From Sarcomyxa edulis (taxonomy: Eukaryota; Basidiomycota; Agaricomycetes; Agaricales; Mycenaceae): DNA of 64,000 bases. Positions 1 to 11,482 of the stretch are shown here, one piece after another. The translations under genes were made by a program, and so were the position numbers. Position 1 is the stretch's first letter; each line of letters opens with the position of its first letter. Location: positions 124,001 through 188,000 of the forward strand of contig QUOL01000014.1 in the NCBI GenBank assembly GCA_009761415.1. The letters are read 5' to 3'. The notes below the pieces were generated by a model, which saw only the letters and a program-made list of their open reading frames with translations, was not told where the DNA came from and searched no databases.

Positions 1-488
1 AAGCTACACAACTGGACCGATGCCTATCCATGGGAAGACGACGAAAGTGAGCGTTGGCTCTCCTTCGATCCGTGCATTACTCACCTGGTCTCTTTCATCC
101 AGTTTTGACTTGGATTTCGGTTTATTGGTTCTCTCGTGCGGGTCCCGCCGCTTCGTTGCGGATCTACTATGAGTGTTCACAAGCCGGAGCCGTTAGCACC
201 AAGAAACCCACCATACCCGTTGGTCTCTCCTTCTTTCCAAAGGAGCTCGAGGCTTTTCCACGCAAGTAAGTTGCAGGTTTTAGTATATCTGAGGCAGTGA
301 CTCATCGAAATCAACGCAGGTGGACGCGAGCTATCGGTACTAATGTGGTTTTCGAAGCCGAACACGACAGTGGGGGTCATCACGCAGCTTATGAGAAGCC
401 GGATGTGCTGGTAGGAGACTTGCACAGGATGTTCGGAAAGGGAGGTCCTGCTTTCGGGGTTGTACCTGGGAAGACCGGGTATGCTTAA
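1..488 (+). CDS. Epoxide hydrolase, EHN-type alpha/beta hydrolase (3' part only)
   Basis: This is the C-terminal end of a microsomal-type epoxide hydrolase, which opens epoxides to diols; the 5' part lies off the left edge. Three exons join in frame: up to 46, 103-265 and 320-488, with GT-AG introns of 56 and 54 nt. The joined protein reads through TWISVYWFSRAGPAASLRIYYE, then a segment starting KPTIPVGLSFFPKEL, and ends with VVFEAEHDSGGHHAAYEKPD and a GKGGPAFG tail. These blocks are typical of fungal epoxide hydrolases with the EHN N-terminal domain. The histidine in DSGGHHAAYE sits where the catalytic base of the triad is expected. The nucleophile is upstream of the window, so activity cannot be judged. 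The family call is firm; the substrate is unknown. Confidence 0.82.
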
Positions 489-1417
489 ACCGTGACAGTA
501 CTTATATGGATACGTTGAATAAGCACCGATTGCATCTTGCAATTCCTCGAAGCGGGAGGGAATGCTTCGTATACGTACACTTGATGCACTGTGTCACATC
601 TGAGCCAACTGGAATGGTGCTTGAGACAGCGAGGACACGACTCGAGGTGGTCATATAAGGCGTGGGTTCGGGTCCCACTGGAATCAAATTAATCAAACGC
701 GACGCGACTCGAGGTTGTCAAATAAGGCGTGGGTTCAGGTCCCACTTGAATCAGACGCGACGAGGCGTGACGAATTCTAGTCTCTTGAGTCATCACGTGT
801 ATCGCTTTCGTGTTTTCCACCTTTCCAACGATGATCTGACCCGGGGAACCCTGGGTCAGGCATAGTGATTATTCGAGGTTCAAGTTCGCGAGCGTACAAG
901 AGCCCATGGTACAGATGCTCCTCCAAGCTTGTTCGAGGCTGAAGAGATAGTGTACCGGCGCGAAGACGCGAAGTAACAAGTGTGGTGATTTTCCAGGGTA
1001 GGCATATAGTCCACGAGTGTCTAAAGTGCTTTCTGACGGACGGTTGAGTGTCAGATCGTCCGTCTATCTGTAGGATTCTACTAGGATCGAAGATGAACGC
1101 GACGCTTCAAAATCACATGACATGTCACGCTAATTTTGGAGGGATTCTCGGAAGGCAACAGTACTACAACAAGGAGACAGAGTCCAACCATCATCGACAA
1201 GTGGCAGATGCCTTGCATGTATGGACGAGCGACCTAGTTCAAGCTCAAGTTGCACCGATCACGATTTGGCTACCTTGCTACTACGAACATAGTGGCAAGT
1301 CCCGAAAGCGAGAGTCGTCCGAACAGACTCGGGTATAAACACACGTAAGCATATGAACTAGACTGAAATGTGATTGTTGGCATAAAGTAAGTAGCAAATT
1401 GAAGCTACTCACAATGA
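489..1417. other. Intergenic region, no protein gene seen
   Basis: Apart from the tRNA-like repeats, I see only short unsupported reading frames between the epoxide hydrolase stop and the convergent F-box gene. Confidence 0.6.
635..753 (+). repeat. Tandem tRNA-like T-arm repeats (partial)
   Basis: Two copies of a unit of about 50 nt (635-687 and 703-753) each hold a perfect T-arm shape. Copy 1 has stem GTGGG (662-666), loop TTCGGGT and CCCAC (674-678). Copy 2 has GTGGG (729-733), loop TTCAGGT and CCCAC (741-745). Both end in GAATCA like a tRNA 3' acceptor strand. No matching 5' acceptor strand or clean D-arm was found, so these look like tRNA 3' halves or a SINE fragment rather than working tRNAs. 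Confidence 0.4.
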
Positions 1418-3005
1418 CTACTTGTAGAAATTGATAACCAAGGTACCGTGAGTGTAATCGTCATAAAACAGTGCTCCACTGTACGGGAAAAGACCGATCT
1501 GGCCAATGGAACTCGGAAGCTGAAGATCGACACCATCGTTGTCTTCAAGGCTAAACAGCTGATGGACATTTGTATCCTGGCCATCAGCACCCGTGACACG
1601 TCGGGAGATTTGTCTATGGCCTGCATATGATACCGTGTTATCCCACAAGAGTTCTCTGCTTAGAGTAATTGGATACCAGTCGATTGCGCTGTCTACAATG
1701 AAGGAGGATTTATGATGCAATGCCGGGGAATCAGAAGGGTCAAGGATGAGCGAATAGTGACAGACATGTCCAGGAATGCGGTCCCGTTCAAAGAGATCAA
1801 CTGGGTGAGAGAGTACCCAGATCTTGTACACATCGTCGCGGAACGGATGCTTGCAGATCGAGAACTCGAGGGTTAGACAAGAAGGAGGTCGAAAAGAATC
1901 TGATGAAGAATAAGGGATATCTTCGATGATCTGGATAGCTTCTAGGTTGTCGACCGAGTGTGTAGGACACCAGTATTTGTCGAGCGAATCCATGGTCCAG
2001 ACGCAGAGCTGAATTTCCTCCTGGTCATAATGCTGTTGGAAGGCGCATATGATATAGCCAGAGATTAGGGATATGTCGAATGCAAGGAGCTAGTTTATAG
2101 ATATAAGCAAGAAAGTGTTACGAATGCATCACCCCACGTACTTCGTTTGGATAGAAAGTCGGTATGGTTGACAGGATGCATGCTTGTAATTTCCAATTGA
2201 CAAGTATGATCCACTGGGAAGAGTTTATTATGACAGCAGTATCCTCACACATCTCGACTCGAAAATGGCCCGGGGGAGACCAAGGGACGTCGAAATTGTA
2301 GAGACTGCACCATGTTCCGGTCAGGAGATCCAGACGAAAGATCGTGACTGAACTGCGAAAGAATGAGTGCTCATTCTTTCCAAAGAAAGTACCAGATACG
2401 CGCACCCTCCAATGTTGGAATATGGTACGAGATGTTCACCTATCAAGATCACAGCGACTTTTCCGTCCTCAATGACATGGGTGGCGAAGTCTAAAACATA
2501 TGAGTCGTTAGACTCGCAGCGATACTTCCATATATGTCTGTCTTCGATGATGTCCCAGCAGTCAACGCTGTGAGCGCCCCTGGAGAATAAATACCGTCCG
2601 CTGGAAAGTAATATGGGCCTTCGTGTGTCTGTCTCATTGCTAATATGAGCTATGTGCTGACGATATACGACAGGTTCCGACTTGGAAGAAGGAGACCACG
2701 ATTCAGAGCCCCATAATGCTCGTTTGGCTATATCGACTAGATCAACTATCGAACAATCGCAAAGCGGCCGGTCATAGGGAGAATCGATGACTAGGGCATG
2801 AGACTGGATCAACGAAATCCATAGATGCTTTTCAAAAGCGAGAGAATGAAGCTGTTTGCATGTCTGGAAGACATCGATTTGATCAGTACGCAGCGTTGGA
2901 CGAATTCGAGCGAGCACTTGCTTGGGACACAAAAACCACACTAGGTATATCGCAACAGACCAAGATGCGTAACAAGACATCTTGATTGAGATCGAGAAGC
3001 TCCAT
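1418..3005 (-). CDS. F-box domain protein
   Basis: The start at 3005 opens MELLDLNQDVLLRILVCCD, a typical F-box beginning (L..dvLl.Il..cd). It continues across an intron into TCKQLHSLAFEKHLW, which completes an F-box of about 40 residues. F-box proteins link substrates to Skp1-cullin ubiquitin ligases. The rest, about 450 residues, has WD/kelch-like stretches such as LLSSGRYLFSRGAHSVDCWD and IFRLDLLTGTW but no clear repeat family. Three introns restore one frame. The first (2921-2864) starts with GCAAGT, so it is a GC-AG intron; no GT donor nearby keeps the frame. The others end LYNFDVP-side exons at about 2390 and 2100. The protein ends at a TAA after LVINFYK. Such F-box genes are numerous and variable in Agaricomycetes; the target is unknown. 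Confidence 0.8.
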
Positions 3006-3489
3006 CTTTGCGAGGGAGATGCGAAGTTGAACGTGGAACAAACGTCGAACTTGTTGCCTCGAGAGTCGCAAAGTCAAGCGACTCAAGCCGAGTCTGCTCG
3101 TTATCGCAAACGCCCAAAATCTCCTCGAAATTACGTTGCCAAGACCCAGGTTGTGATATTTATTACCTCCAAAATGCAGTCACTCAGCTCGTTCATATTC
3201 CAATCCTCTGAACTAATCCTTTGCTACGCTCAATCATACCAAGGAACGACTAAAAAAGCAAGGATGCGAATTGACCCAGTTCGTATGTCCGGGACGATAG
3301 GAACGCGAAAACATTGCCAATTTTATTTCTCAACAAGCGACGATCGGCAGTCGTGATACGGTCGCGATGGAATTGTCCAGCGCATCTTCGAGTCTTCGAC
3401 GACACTTCGAGGTCAGCTTGGGCCCAGTGCTCTCGCAAGACTAGCCTGCAGTCGTTCGGTGAGGACTTCATTTCATTGCTAAAGTCTTC

Positions 3490-5031
3490 TTGATCTCATT
3501 AATCAAATCGTTAATGATCTGCACAGAATTTATGTCCATAATCATTACACTCATTCGTACATTTTTCTGGATAAACTGGCTTTCTCTCATGTCGACAAGC
3601 TCTTTCGATGACGAAGGATCCACAGATCTCTTTGATCCCCAGAAATGTGCTCGGCTTCACAACCAAATCGTCGCCATCGTCGCCGCAGGACCGGGCGGGG
3701 CAGACCATAGCATTCGCAAATTCTTCGATGCGTATCCGGACGCAGATGCAGAAGATCCATATATTGAATACCTCTCACCTTCACTCCTTGAATTCCTCAC
3801 TGCTATCGACATTGCTGTCCCCAACCCGCCGAATTTTATCCCTCTCAGCTTCACACCTCAGTTAGCAATGCCACATCCAAAAGTGTTTTGGGCATCACGA
3901 GAATGGGATTTTGAAGAGGAATACCCTTACATGATATTACTATACCCTACCCTCGCCGATGGAGGTTATGGGGGGTTGTTCTTCAACATGGCGACGAACC
4001 TTTGCACATGGGTGTTCCTCGAGCATGACATGCCTCATCCTGAGCAGTGGTTCTCATTAGAGCTCGCACTCATGAAATACCTGACCTACTTTTCGACTGG
4101 AAAGTTTCATGTCAGCGATTATGATCCATCTGCTGTGGGATGTTCGATGGAACCATACGTCGAGCACGACGTCGTAGCATCCCTGTCAGCGTACGATTCG
4201 CTACTTCAGGCTATCGCCAGCAAAGCTGGAGGTGATGCCCAGATCTATGACAAACCACTTGTGGACCCGGAGACCCTAACACGCTGGAACATTCGTGGCT
4301 TTGCCTACGAGTTCCTATCTCGAGCCAAATCGTCCAGTTTCAAGTACATTGCGCCTGGAGTCAAGCCTCTCGACGCGTCAATACTTACTAACCTTATGCT
4401 TGAGGATGTGGATAGTTTTCGACAAGACATCATCAAAGAACGAAACCTAGGGGCAAATGGAGACTCCGCGCCGTTCCCTCTCTTTTTAGGTGACGAGCGT
4501 GTCGAGTTGACAGCCCAGAACGAGTTATGGGCGAGGTTCGAGGCTCCACTATTACTCGATAGCCTTTCAGGTGTCTACGTATACCCAAATTACAACTTTG
4601 CAGATGGAGTGCGTCTGATAACGCCGTTCGTGATTGGGGGCAATGGATACGTCCATGATGGAAATTCGCCGGAATTAGATGTTTCTGATACTTCGCGATG
4701 GAAGAGGGAAGGAAATGCTGTTTTGTACCAGCACGGACCCTGTCCTTTCTTCGGTGGCCACTTTACGCAACTAGTAACACTGTTGCGGATGTGGATCTCA
4801 AGCGTGGAGTCTGGGTTCTTCAGTGTAGGTCCAGACGGCGTTGAAGGAGGGATGGAGGTGTTCAAGCTAGCAGATACCGCAGAGTATACAGAGGAATTCG
4901 ATGTAGGGGCTTGCTCTCTACCTGAGACTCAAGCGGGGCAGTGGAAGTTCGTAGAAGGATGTGAGGACAATGTTGTGTGCTTAGCACCTCCGTCTTTCGA
5001 AGCTTCAGGTTGTGTTACAGTAGATAAATAG
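3490..5031 (+). CDS. Unrecognised intronless 513-residue protein
   Basis: A single open frame of 513 codons without introns, which is unusual here. I do not recognise a family. The first 30 residues are hydrophobic (IIITLIRTFFWINWLSL) and could be a signal anchor. A second start, MSTSSFDDEGST, at 3589 would give a soluble protein, and the acidic DDEGSTDLFDPQKC that follows suits a true N-terminus, so the start is unsure. The body is acidic and rich in aromatics, with many Asp-Pro and Gly turns (LADGGYGGLFFNM, GPCPFFGGHF). No catalytic signature or repeat is seen. It lies between the F-box gene and the flavin monooxygenase. Codon use looks like its neighbours, so I take it as a real gene, perhaps lineage-specific. 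Confidence 0.7.
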   Translation: MISLIKSLMICTEFMSIIITLIRTFFWINWLSLMSTSSFDDEGSTDLFDPQKCARLHNQIVAIVAAGPGGADHSIRKFFDAYPDADAEDPYIEYLSPSLLEFLTAIDIAVPNPPNFIPLSFTPQLAMPHPKVFWASREWDFEEEYPYMILLYPTLADGGYGGLFFNMATNLCTWVFLEHDMPHPEQWFSLELALMKYLTYFSTGKFHVSDYDPSAVGCSMEPYVEHDVVASLSAYDSLLQAIASKAGGDAQIYDKPLVDPETLTRWNIRGFAYEFLSRAKSSSFKYIAPGVKPLDASILTNLMLEDVDSFRQDIIKERNLGANGDSAPFPLFLGDERVELTAQNELWARFEAPLLLDSLSGVYVYPNYNFADGVRLITPFVIGGNGYVHDGNSPELDVSDTSRWKREGNAVLYQHGPCPFFGGHFTQLVTLLRMWISSVESGFFSVGPDGVEGGMEVFKLADTAEYTEEFDVGACSLPETQAGQWKFVEGCEDNVVCLAPPSFEASGCVTVDK

Positions 5032-5256
5032 TTATTGCTTTCGTTGTTTACAGGGGTATAGTCATGTCAGGTTATTTAGTATTCGAAAAGTTGCATACCG
5101 TCTTTGTAATCGAGGTACCTGTTTATAGTGAAACGGTTAGCTCGAAAATTAGGCAAAGTTGAGACACTGCACTTGCCATGTAATGTCCCGGTTTCTAGAG
5201 GGAGTACGATAAGGGAATCAGTGACGATTCAGAGTGAAGTGAAATGTTATAGAGGC

Positions 5257-7570
5257 TCACTCGACTTCTCGAAGGGCGTATCCATTGCCCCAATGTGCAA
5301 ATCGGTTGTTCGAATACGTGTAGTCAAAGTCTTCGTATCGCTATGCACCCGACAGTTGAGGACCACGCAACGTATAACAAAAAAGAATACAGAAACTCAC
5401 GGGGTTCATGATAGCAGCGAAGAAATGTAGCCGCCCACCAGGATGCAAAGCCCGGATCTTCCCATCCTTGGTTCCGTTCTTGAACCAACTTGAGCACGAA
5501 TCTGCCCAAACGGTCGTAGCCAACTGCGCCTCTGTATGCTCGGCAAGCTCTTTGACTACAGAGGGCCGTATGGTGAAGGTCAGAATGGGTTCTGTTTGCA
5601 GGCGTTGCAAGAACCGAATAATCTATTATGAGTCAGATTTTAGAAGATACGCAGTGAAAGGCGGCCATAAGTAAGCACTGACGTAGTCTGAGATGCGTTC
5701 AGTGGATACGATTATGGAACCTTGTGCAGAGGGAGCACCAGGCCCAAGAACGCCTGGTGGGCAGATAAGGAAGATTAGCCTATCAGCTCACGGAAGGAAG
5801 GCGGAATGGAGCATACTGATGTAATTCGGGAATCCGGTAGTGAACATGGACAAATATGCCTCCGCACCGTCCGCCCACTGGTCTCGTAGATCGACACCGT
5901 TACGGCCGATAATAGGGAATCGTGGTTTGAATGAAACATCAAACCCTGTTGCACATATCTGGAGGACGAATTGGTCAAAGAAATCCTTGTTTAGAGCTAA
6001 GAGCCCAAAAACGTACTAGGACATCGAAATCATACTTGTTGCCTTGAGCGGTGGTGACACCGGTGGGCGTACAGCTAGTGACACTGGACAGAGATCGAGC
6101 ATCAGTCAAATTAGAGGTCAGCTTGGATATAGATAGACGAACCTCGAAAAAACGGCTTCAACGTTATCGGCCTGCAGTGCTTCAAGAAACCCAGGCCCAG
6201 GTGTCGGTCTACGGCAACCAACACCGAAATCAGGAATGAGGTTCTCGATGATGTCTGGCCGATTCTTGAGTGTCTCTTTCATGTGCTTCGTCCAGTCCGC
6301 GGCCATCTCTGCTTGCTCCACACTGTCGCGTATGATAAACTTGAATCGTAGATTGGAGGTGTGCTCAACTGCTTTGCGATATCTAGAAATCAGAATCAGC
6401 GAACAGAACGTAAGAAGGAGACAAAGAAGAGGGCTGACGCAAGGTGCTTGTCAGGATTTTCTCTGTACATCTTGATCTCTTCTTCGGGATATGGCTCGTT
6501 CGGCGCCCTTGGTGCAATCCAGGTCTTGCTTCTGATGAAGATAGTCACTTTATCTGCCACCTTCTGCACCTGCGGTAGCACCTGGACGCTACTCGATCCC
6601 ACGCCAATCAAACCCACCTTCTTTCCAGCGAGATCCAAGCCCTGCGGCCAAGATGCGGTATGGATTTTCGTGCCCTTGTAATCCTCCAAACCGGGAATCG
6701 AGGGCCATTTCCAGTGGTTCAAAAGCCCAGAGCCGTTGATGAGGACGTCGCACCAATCCGTGAAATCGGTGGTGGAATCAGAGTTCTTTCGGATGCGAAC
6801 AGACCATTTGGAAAGGTCTTCGTGCCATGTTGCGCCTAGAATCTCGTGATGAAGTCTGATGTACTTGTGCAGACCAAAGTGGTCGCATACGTCTTTCATG
6901 CTGAGAGACTGATCAGTTACATGGATGTATCAGGAAGCTGGGAACGTACTACGCTTGGATCTCCCCACTCTCCGAGTACACGGTCGACCAATTTGGATTT
7001 GGATACCAAGTGAAGGCATACGTGTGCGAATTGGTGTCACAAGCGCAACCTGGGTATCGATTTTCTAACCTGAGGTTGAGGTGTTAGAAGGATTTCAGGA
7101 TTCGCGCAACTGAAGCTGAACGTGCCAGGTGCCACCAACATCGTCGTTCTTCTCGTACGCCTTGAGATGAAGGATCAAGACGGAATCCTTTGGGAAGACC
7201 GCCGAAAAGACTTACGACAAAATCGACATCCTTCAGATGAGCTTGGATCTTGTACCTAGATAACTCGGATAAGTGATCGTCTTCGATGAGTGGGGAAAGA
7301 AGCGTACGCCATATTGATTCCGCTAGCTCCAGCGCCAATTCCGATAACACGTAGTCTACGACGCGTACCGAGTGGTTGATTGAGCAGAACATAATCGGCA
7401 TCTGTTGATTTCCGACCGAAAACAGGTTCTAGTGGTTCTGGGGTAGAAGGCATGAGGTTAAGCTTGTCAATAGCAGGCATGTCCCGGTCGACCGTCTGTG
7501 TGTTTAACTTTGCCTTGAGATCCGAGATAATATCAGGAATGGGACTATCGGATATAGCGATGGGTGACAT
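5257..7570 (-). CDS. Flavin monooxygenase, Baeyer-Villiger type
   Basis: A class B flavoprotein monooxygenase that should insert oxygen into ketones or oxidise heteroatoms using FAD and NADPH. The start is MSPIAISDSPIPD at 7570. The first dinucleotide site is IGIGAGASGINMA. The exon join at 7126/7069 gives GGTWLENRYPGCACD, the long Baeyer-Villiger fingerprint. The second Rossmann site is GLIGVGSSSVQVLPQV, and YKGTKIHTASWP is the short fingerprint F/YxGxxxHxxxWP. The C-terminal exons give PGAPSAQGSIIVSTERISDY, then NPRYEDFDYTYSNNRFAHWG, and stop at 5257, as in fungal homologues. At least eight introns are needed. The intron at 7125-7070 has a GC donor (GCACGT). Substrate is unknown; the adjacent Zn2Cys6 gene may control it, but that is only proximity. 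Confidence 0.85.
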
Positions 7571-8298
7571 GATGATTTAGAGAACTTCACAGCATCAACG
7601 TCCATCTCTTTTTGAAGTCGGAGGGGGAAATCTTGAGCCATGAAGGCGTGTTCGGAGTTCAGGACGGTAGCTTCTTGCTTCGGTCTTGCTTCAAGGGGAT
7701 TCATGACCCAGACTCGGAGACCAGAACGGTATGCAGAGGGATACTGCAGTGGAAAACGTGTTTTGGCCTGAATAGTTTGGGATCCGACAAGGAGCCAGTA
7801 GTTTAAATCCACTGCACTCGGTGGCATAGTGGTTTGGTTGACGCCGAGTCGACGTCGGTCCTGGATAATTTGACGACCGAGTGTCGGGATGATACTGATC
7901 ATATAAGGCACATAGATCTGAAAGGATATCCTTCGAGAACCTGTGGAGTCGTGCAGGACGATTTCTGGCTAAGATTCGAGAGTAGATAGAAGATAGAGGG
8001 AGATACGCTGATGAACGTTGACTTCAAGTCCATTTGGATTGAATTTCACCTCCGAGTTTGCGGAGGGATTTCCGCGGTACCGACCATGGAGAGTCAGGAA
8101 GTGGCTGGATGCATATCGAAGACTGCGATCTTCGATATTGTCGATAACTATCTGGTATTAGGTTCAGGGAACATGTATGATCTAAGAATAACGTTAACGA
8201 GAAAGGAGAAAAGACACAAGAGAGAGATCCGAGCTCAAGTACTACGGCCGACTACTAAATTACAAAGAAAAACCAAAAGAATGTGCCACACGCCTACA
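7571..8298. other. Intergenic region between regulator and monooxygenase
   Basis: Holds the 5' side of the monooxygenase gene and the 3' side of the regulator gene. A 135-codon minus frame at 7504-7911 and a plus frame at 8011-8412 have no recognisable content. I see no gene. Confidence 0.5.
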
Positions 8299-11025
8299 CT
8301 AACCAGGAGATGTGAATACACCGAAAACTTCGTCGAAAAGCGGCATGTTTGTCGGATCGAGGTCGAAGAGGAACGACGACAGGAGGTCGTCAGAATGAGA
8401 GGCGAAATTTAAGCCACTCGAGGTTATCACGGTCCCACTATGGTGTTGGACTTCATTGTCATTTCCCCCAGCTTCGGAGATTTTTTGGTCGGCAAGTGCT
8501 CTTACTGCTGTCAGGAGTCGCCGACCAAATATCGATGCCGAGGTCTCTGTACCATTTTGTGGGCGCACAGTTGTCAAGCTGATGGCAAGCTGCGAGAGGA
8601 TTGCCAGATGGAATAAGTCCACGTTCAGTGCACTCCCGTCCGTCGGCCCAGAGAGTTCCATAAGCTTGACGCTGAATAGCGCGACGTATGTAGTCATAGA
8701 TAACCTGGTAGGGTAAACAAAGAATCGGTCAAAGAACAAGCACAGTAAGAATGTCATCGTGCGCACGTATGTGTGGGGATGGCGAACCCAGTCCCAGGTT
8801 CCAGGTTATACAGATACGTGACGGCGCTCTTGCATACCGCAAGAGAGGCTAATAGCATCTCATCGCGAGCATTGCCAGAGAGCGACCTTATACGAAGACG
8901 ACGCTCATAGGGGGTGGCGAGTAGAAGAAAACGAGTAAACTTGAGAACAATCTCATAGTTACGGTATTGATCTATGGAAGACTTAGTGTATTGCGACTTT
9001 GAACTTTTTGGGGAGCACATACCTGGGCCCATTGCAGTTTGCCAATTTTTTTGCCATGCATAGAGATCAGCATCTACGATACTGCACACTGTTCCGAAAT
9101 GAAGTTGTTGGTAGTGAGTCAGTCGTTCCCGCTCGACTACTGATGAGTAGACTGACCAACGTCGAAGTCTGCATGAGGGTGTATTGCAAGCTCTGCGACG
9201 GTCTTACGCTGCGTAGTAGCCTAAGAGGACTCAGGATAAGCTGTCTGATGAATAGGATTGAAGGATAGTACGTACTATAAGTTTTCGTAGAGCCACTGCA
9301 GCCCCAGTGCATGCATCTACCTCTAACGCAAGCTGTAAACTGGTCAATAAGATGTCGCCACCGACCAACGACGATGAGGTACGAACGGGATGTGTATGCC
9401 ACTGTTCAAGGGAGTCAGCTGTCGTAAACTCGGACTCTGGAAGAACACATTCACGTCCTCTGATCGAGGCCAAACTGTCTATGCCAATGAGGAACCATTG
9501 TGTAGAGTTGATGGTCGAGACTCACGCTCTATCCCAGTTATACAGGCATAACCATGTCCGCTGAGAGTTGCGTGCGAAGCTGAGTCGTCTAGTTGCGTCA
9601 GCTGTGGCATATTCTGGGTCGCTCTTGACACAAAACGGCACTGGACGGTCAAGCCGTAGCTCGATGGCCATTGAGATAGCAAAGGAGATATATTGCCATG
9701 TTCTGACGAGAGAAGAACATTAGTTACAAGTCTTATGGTAAAATCGGATGTACTTACCGTTGTTGGCCAAAAGTCAATGGCACGCTGAGCCAGGTGGAGT
9801 GAATTTGTAAGGCCTGACATATTTCGACGGACTGGCAAAGTGGATAGGATAAGTTTGCGTCTTGAGTATGAATCTACCACTGACCTCATAGCCATGTGAG
9901 AATATTTCATCGATGAGCCAGTCGACGTGTCTTTGGAGTCGTTTGTAGGTACTGCCTTCTTGCCTCGGAAAATACATCGCCGATACTTCGAGGATGACTG
10001 CGAACAAAAGTGCCGATCTCTGTCGTACGAACAACATGGAGTGTAATGATGGGTCTAAAATGCGAAGAACTCGTTGCAAGTGCGCGAAGAAACTAAGGAA
10101 AGTGTGGGTCAGCAGTGGTCCTGCAACAAGACATGAGCACAGTTCAATACTCACAATTCGTACAAGCATTCTGCTTCTTGATGAGATACTAGGCCAAGTT
10201 CAATAGCGTCATACTCAGGCTTGACATCTATTCGAGCTTGGTCGACTCTGCCAAACGACTCTAATTTTGGCTGGCCATCGTCCTGGAACAGAGCAATCAG
10301 GCCCTTTTGTACAATCTCAGGTCCAGCAACAGGATCGAGTCCGCGCGCTGGCTCCTGGAATAGAAGTGCAATTTGGCTATAGTCAAAATTTCTTCGTGCG
10401 TTCTGAATTCGATTGGGTCTATGTCTTTCTAGTTAGCACGTAAGCGTATAGGTATCGCGAAGACATATATGCTCACTCATCGCTGCACACTTCAGAGGCT
10501 AATATGTATAATGGATTTGAGATTTCGTCGTCGACCTAGAAAAACAAGGTCATTGGTGTGGCCGTGCAGTCCAAAATGGAACGCACGTCGGTATCGTTGA
10601 CGGGCCCCGCTTGGTGTGGATTTGTGGGCGTCTGGAGAGGCACGCTATAATGATTGGGCAAAGATATGACGCCTTTTCGCCGCTCTGATACGCTTTCAGA
10701 AAGAGATCTCGAACCCGACGAGGCTCCCAAGCTCTCCTGGCGTTTCTCGGACTTGATCTTCTTACTAAATCAACGAAGGTTGATGAGGACACAGAAAAAC
10801 AATACTCTGAAGCTTAAGTGTCATACTTTTTCGAACCAAGCTTACGGCCTAGAATCCTTGGGGGTATGAAGCAACTGGAGCCTAGTGCTTCACATCGTTT
10901 ACAGGGCTTCCCTGTGACCATTTGGACACATTTGATCTAACAAAACAGGTAAGCTTCTTGTAGTTGGAGTCGAACTGCGAACGTACCTTGAGTACTCTGC
11001 ACGCCGTACATGCTGTGATCGTCAT
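8299..11025 (-). CDS. Zn2Cys6 binuclear-cluster transcription factor
   Basis: A fungal-type nuclear regulator. The start at 11025 gives MTITACTACRVLK; the next exon continues IKCVQMVTGKPCKRCEALG and SSC. Together they make a perfect C-x2-C-x6-C-x8-C-x2-C-x6-C zinc cluster, split by one intron as is common. A basic stretch (RILGRKLGSKK) and a Ser-rich linker (SSGSRSLSESVSERRKG) follow. The middle region (EPARGLDPVAGPEIVQKGL, FGRVDQARIDVKPEYDAIE) and a helical C-terminal part resemble the fungal transcription-factor regulatory domain. Many small exons are needed; the last join reads PTHTLSMTTYVALF and the protein ends FGVFTSPG at 8299. It is divergent from the amino-acid permease (457 bp between starts) and upstream of the monooxygenase. 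Either could be a target, but the sequence does not show which. Confidence 0.82.
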
Positions 11026-11482
11026 GACTAGTATGATTCGGACCGCAGAATGGGGGGAAGGGGGAGGGGGGGAGGTAGTTAGCGGCCTCCATCACGGTCC
11101 CCCCTTTGTCTTATCGGTTTTTTGGTCACTAGCTGCTCAGCCAGGTCACGGTGCTTGATTAGACATACATTTTTTGATAGGAAAGCGAGTTTTTCCAAAC
11201 GAAAGCAAGTGACATTGAATTTCAGGGACGATTGCCAATAATTTCAAATTAGAATGATCGGCAAGATTCATACCACGACCTCACTTCATTTCGTTTTCCA
11301 AGCCTGCGATAAGACGCTAATCTCCTTCACTAACGAATTCAAGCGAAACATACTAGTATAAAGAATGACCCTCGTGGACCTACGTTGCCTGCCCCTCCAG
11401 CCTTCTCCGTTTTCTCCAGATTTTGGCGGATTGAACCCGCTCTAGATCGTCCCCCCTCAATTCGCTTCACCCATATTCACTT
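11026..11482. promoter_or_regulatory. Divergent promoter region, regulator / amino-acid permease
   Basis: This 457-bp interval separates divergent starts. It holds a G-rich run near 11050-11075 and pyrimidine-rich tracts before the permease ATG. No specific binding site is claimed. Confidence 0.4.

Noticed and set aside
7504..7911. 135-codon minus-strand frame upstream of the monooxygenase
   Set aside because: It overlaps the true first exon in another frame and shows no conserved content.
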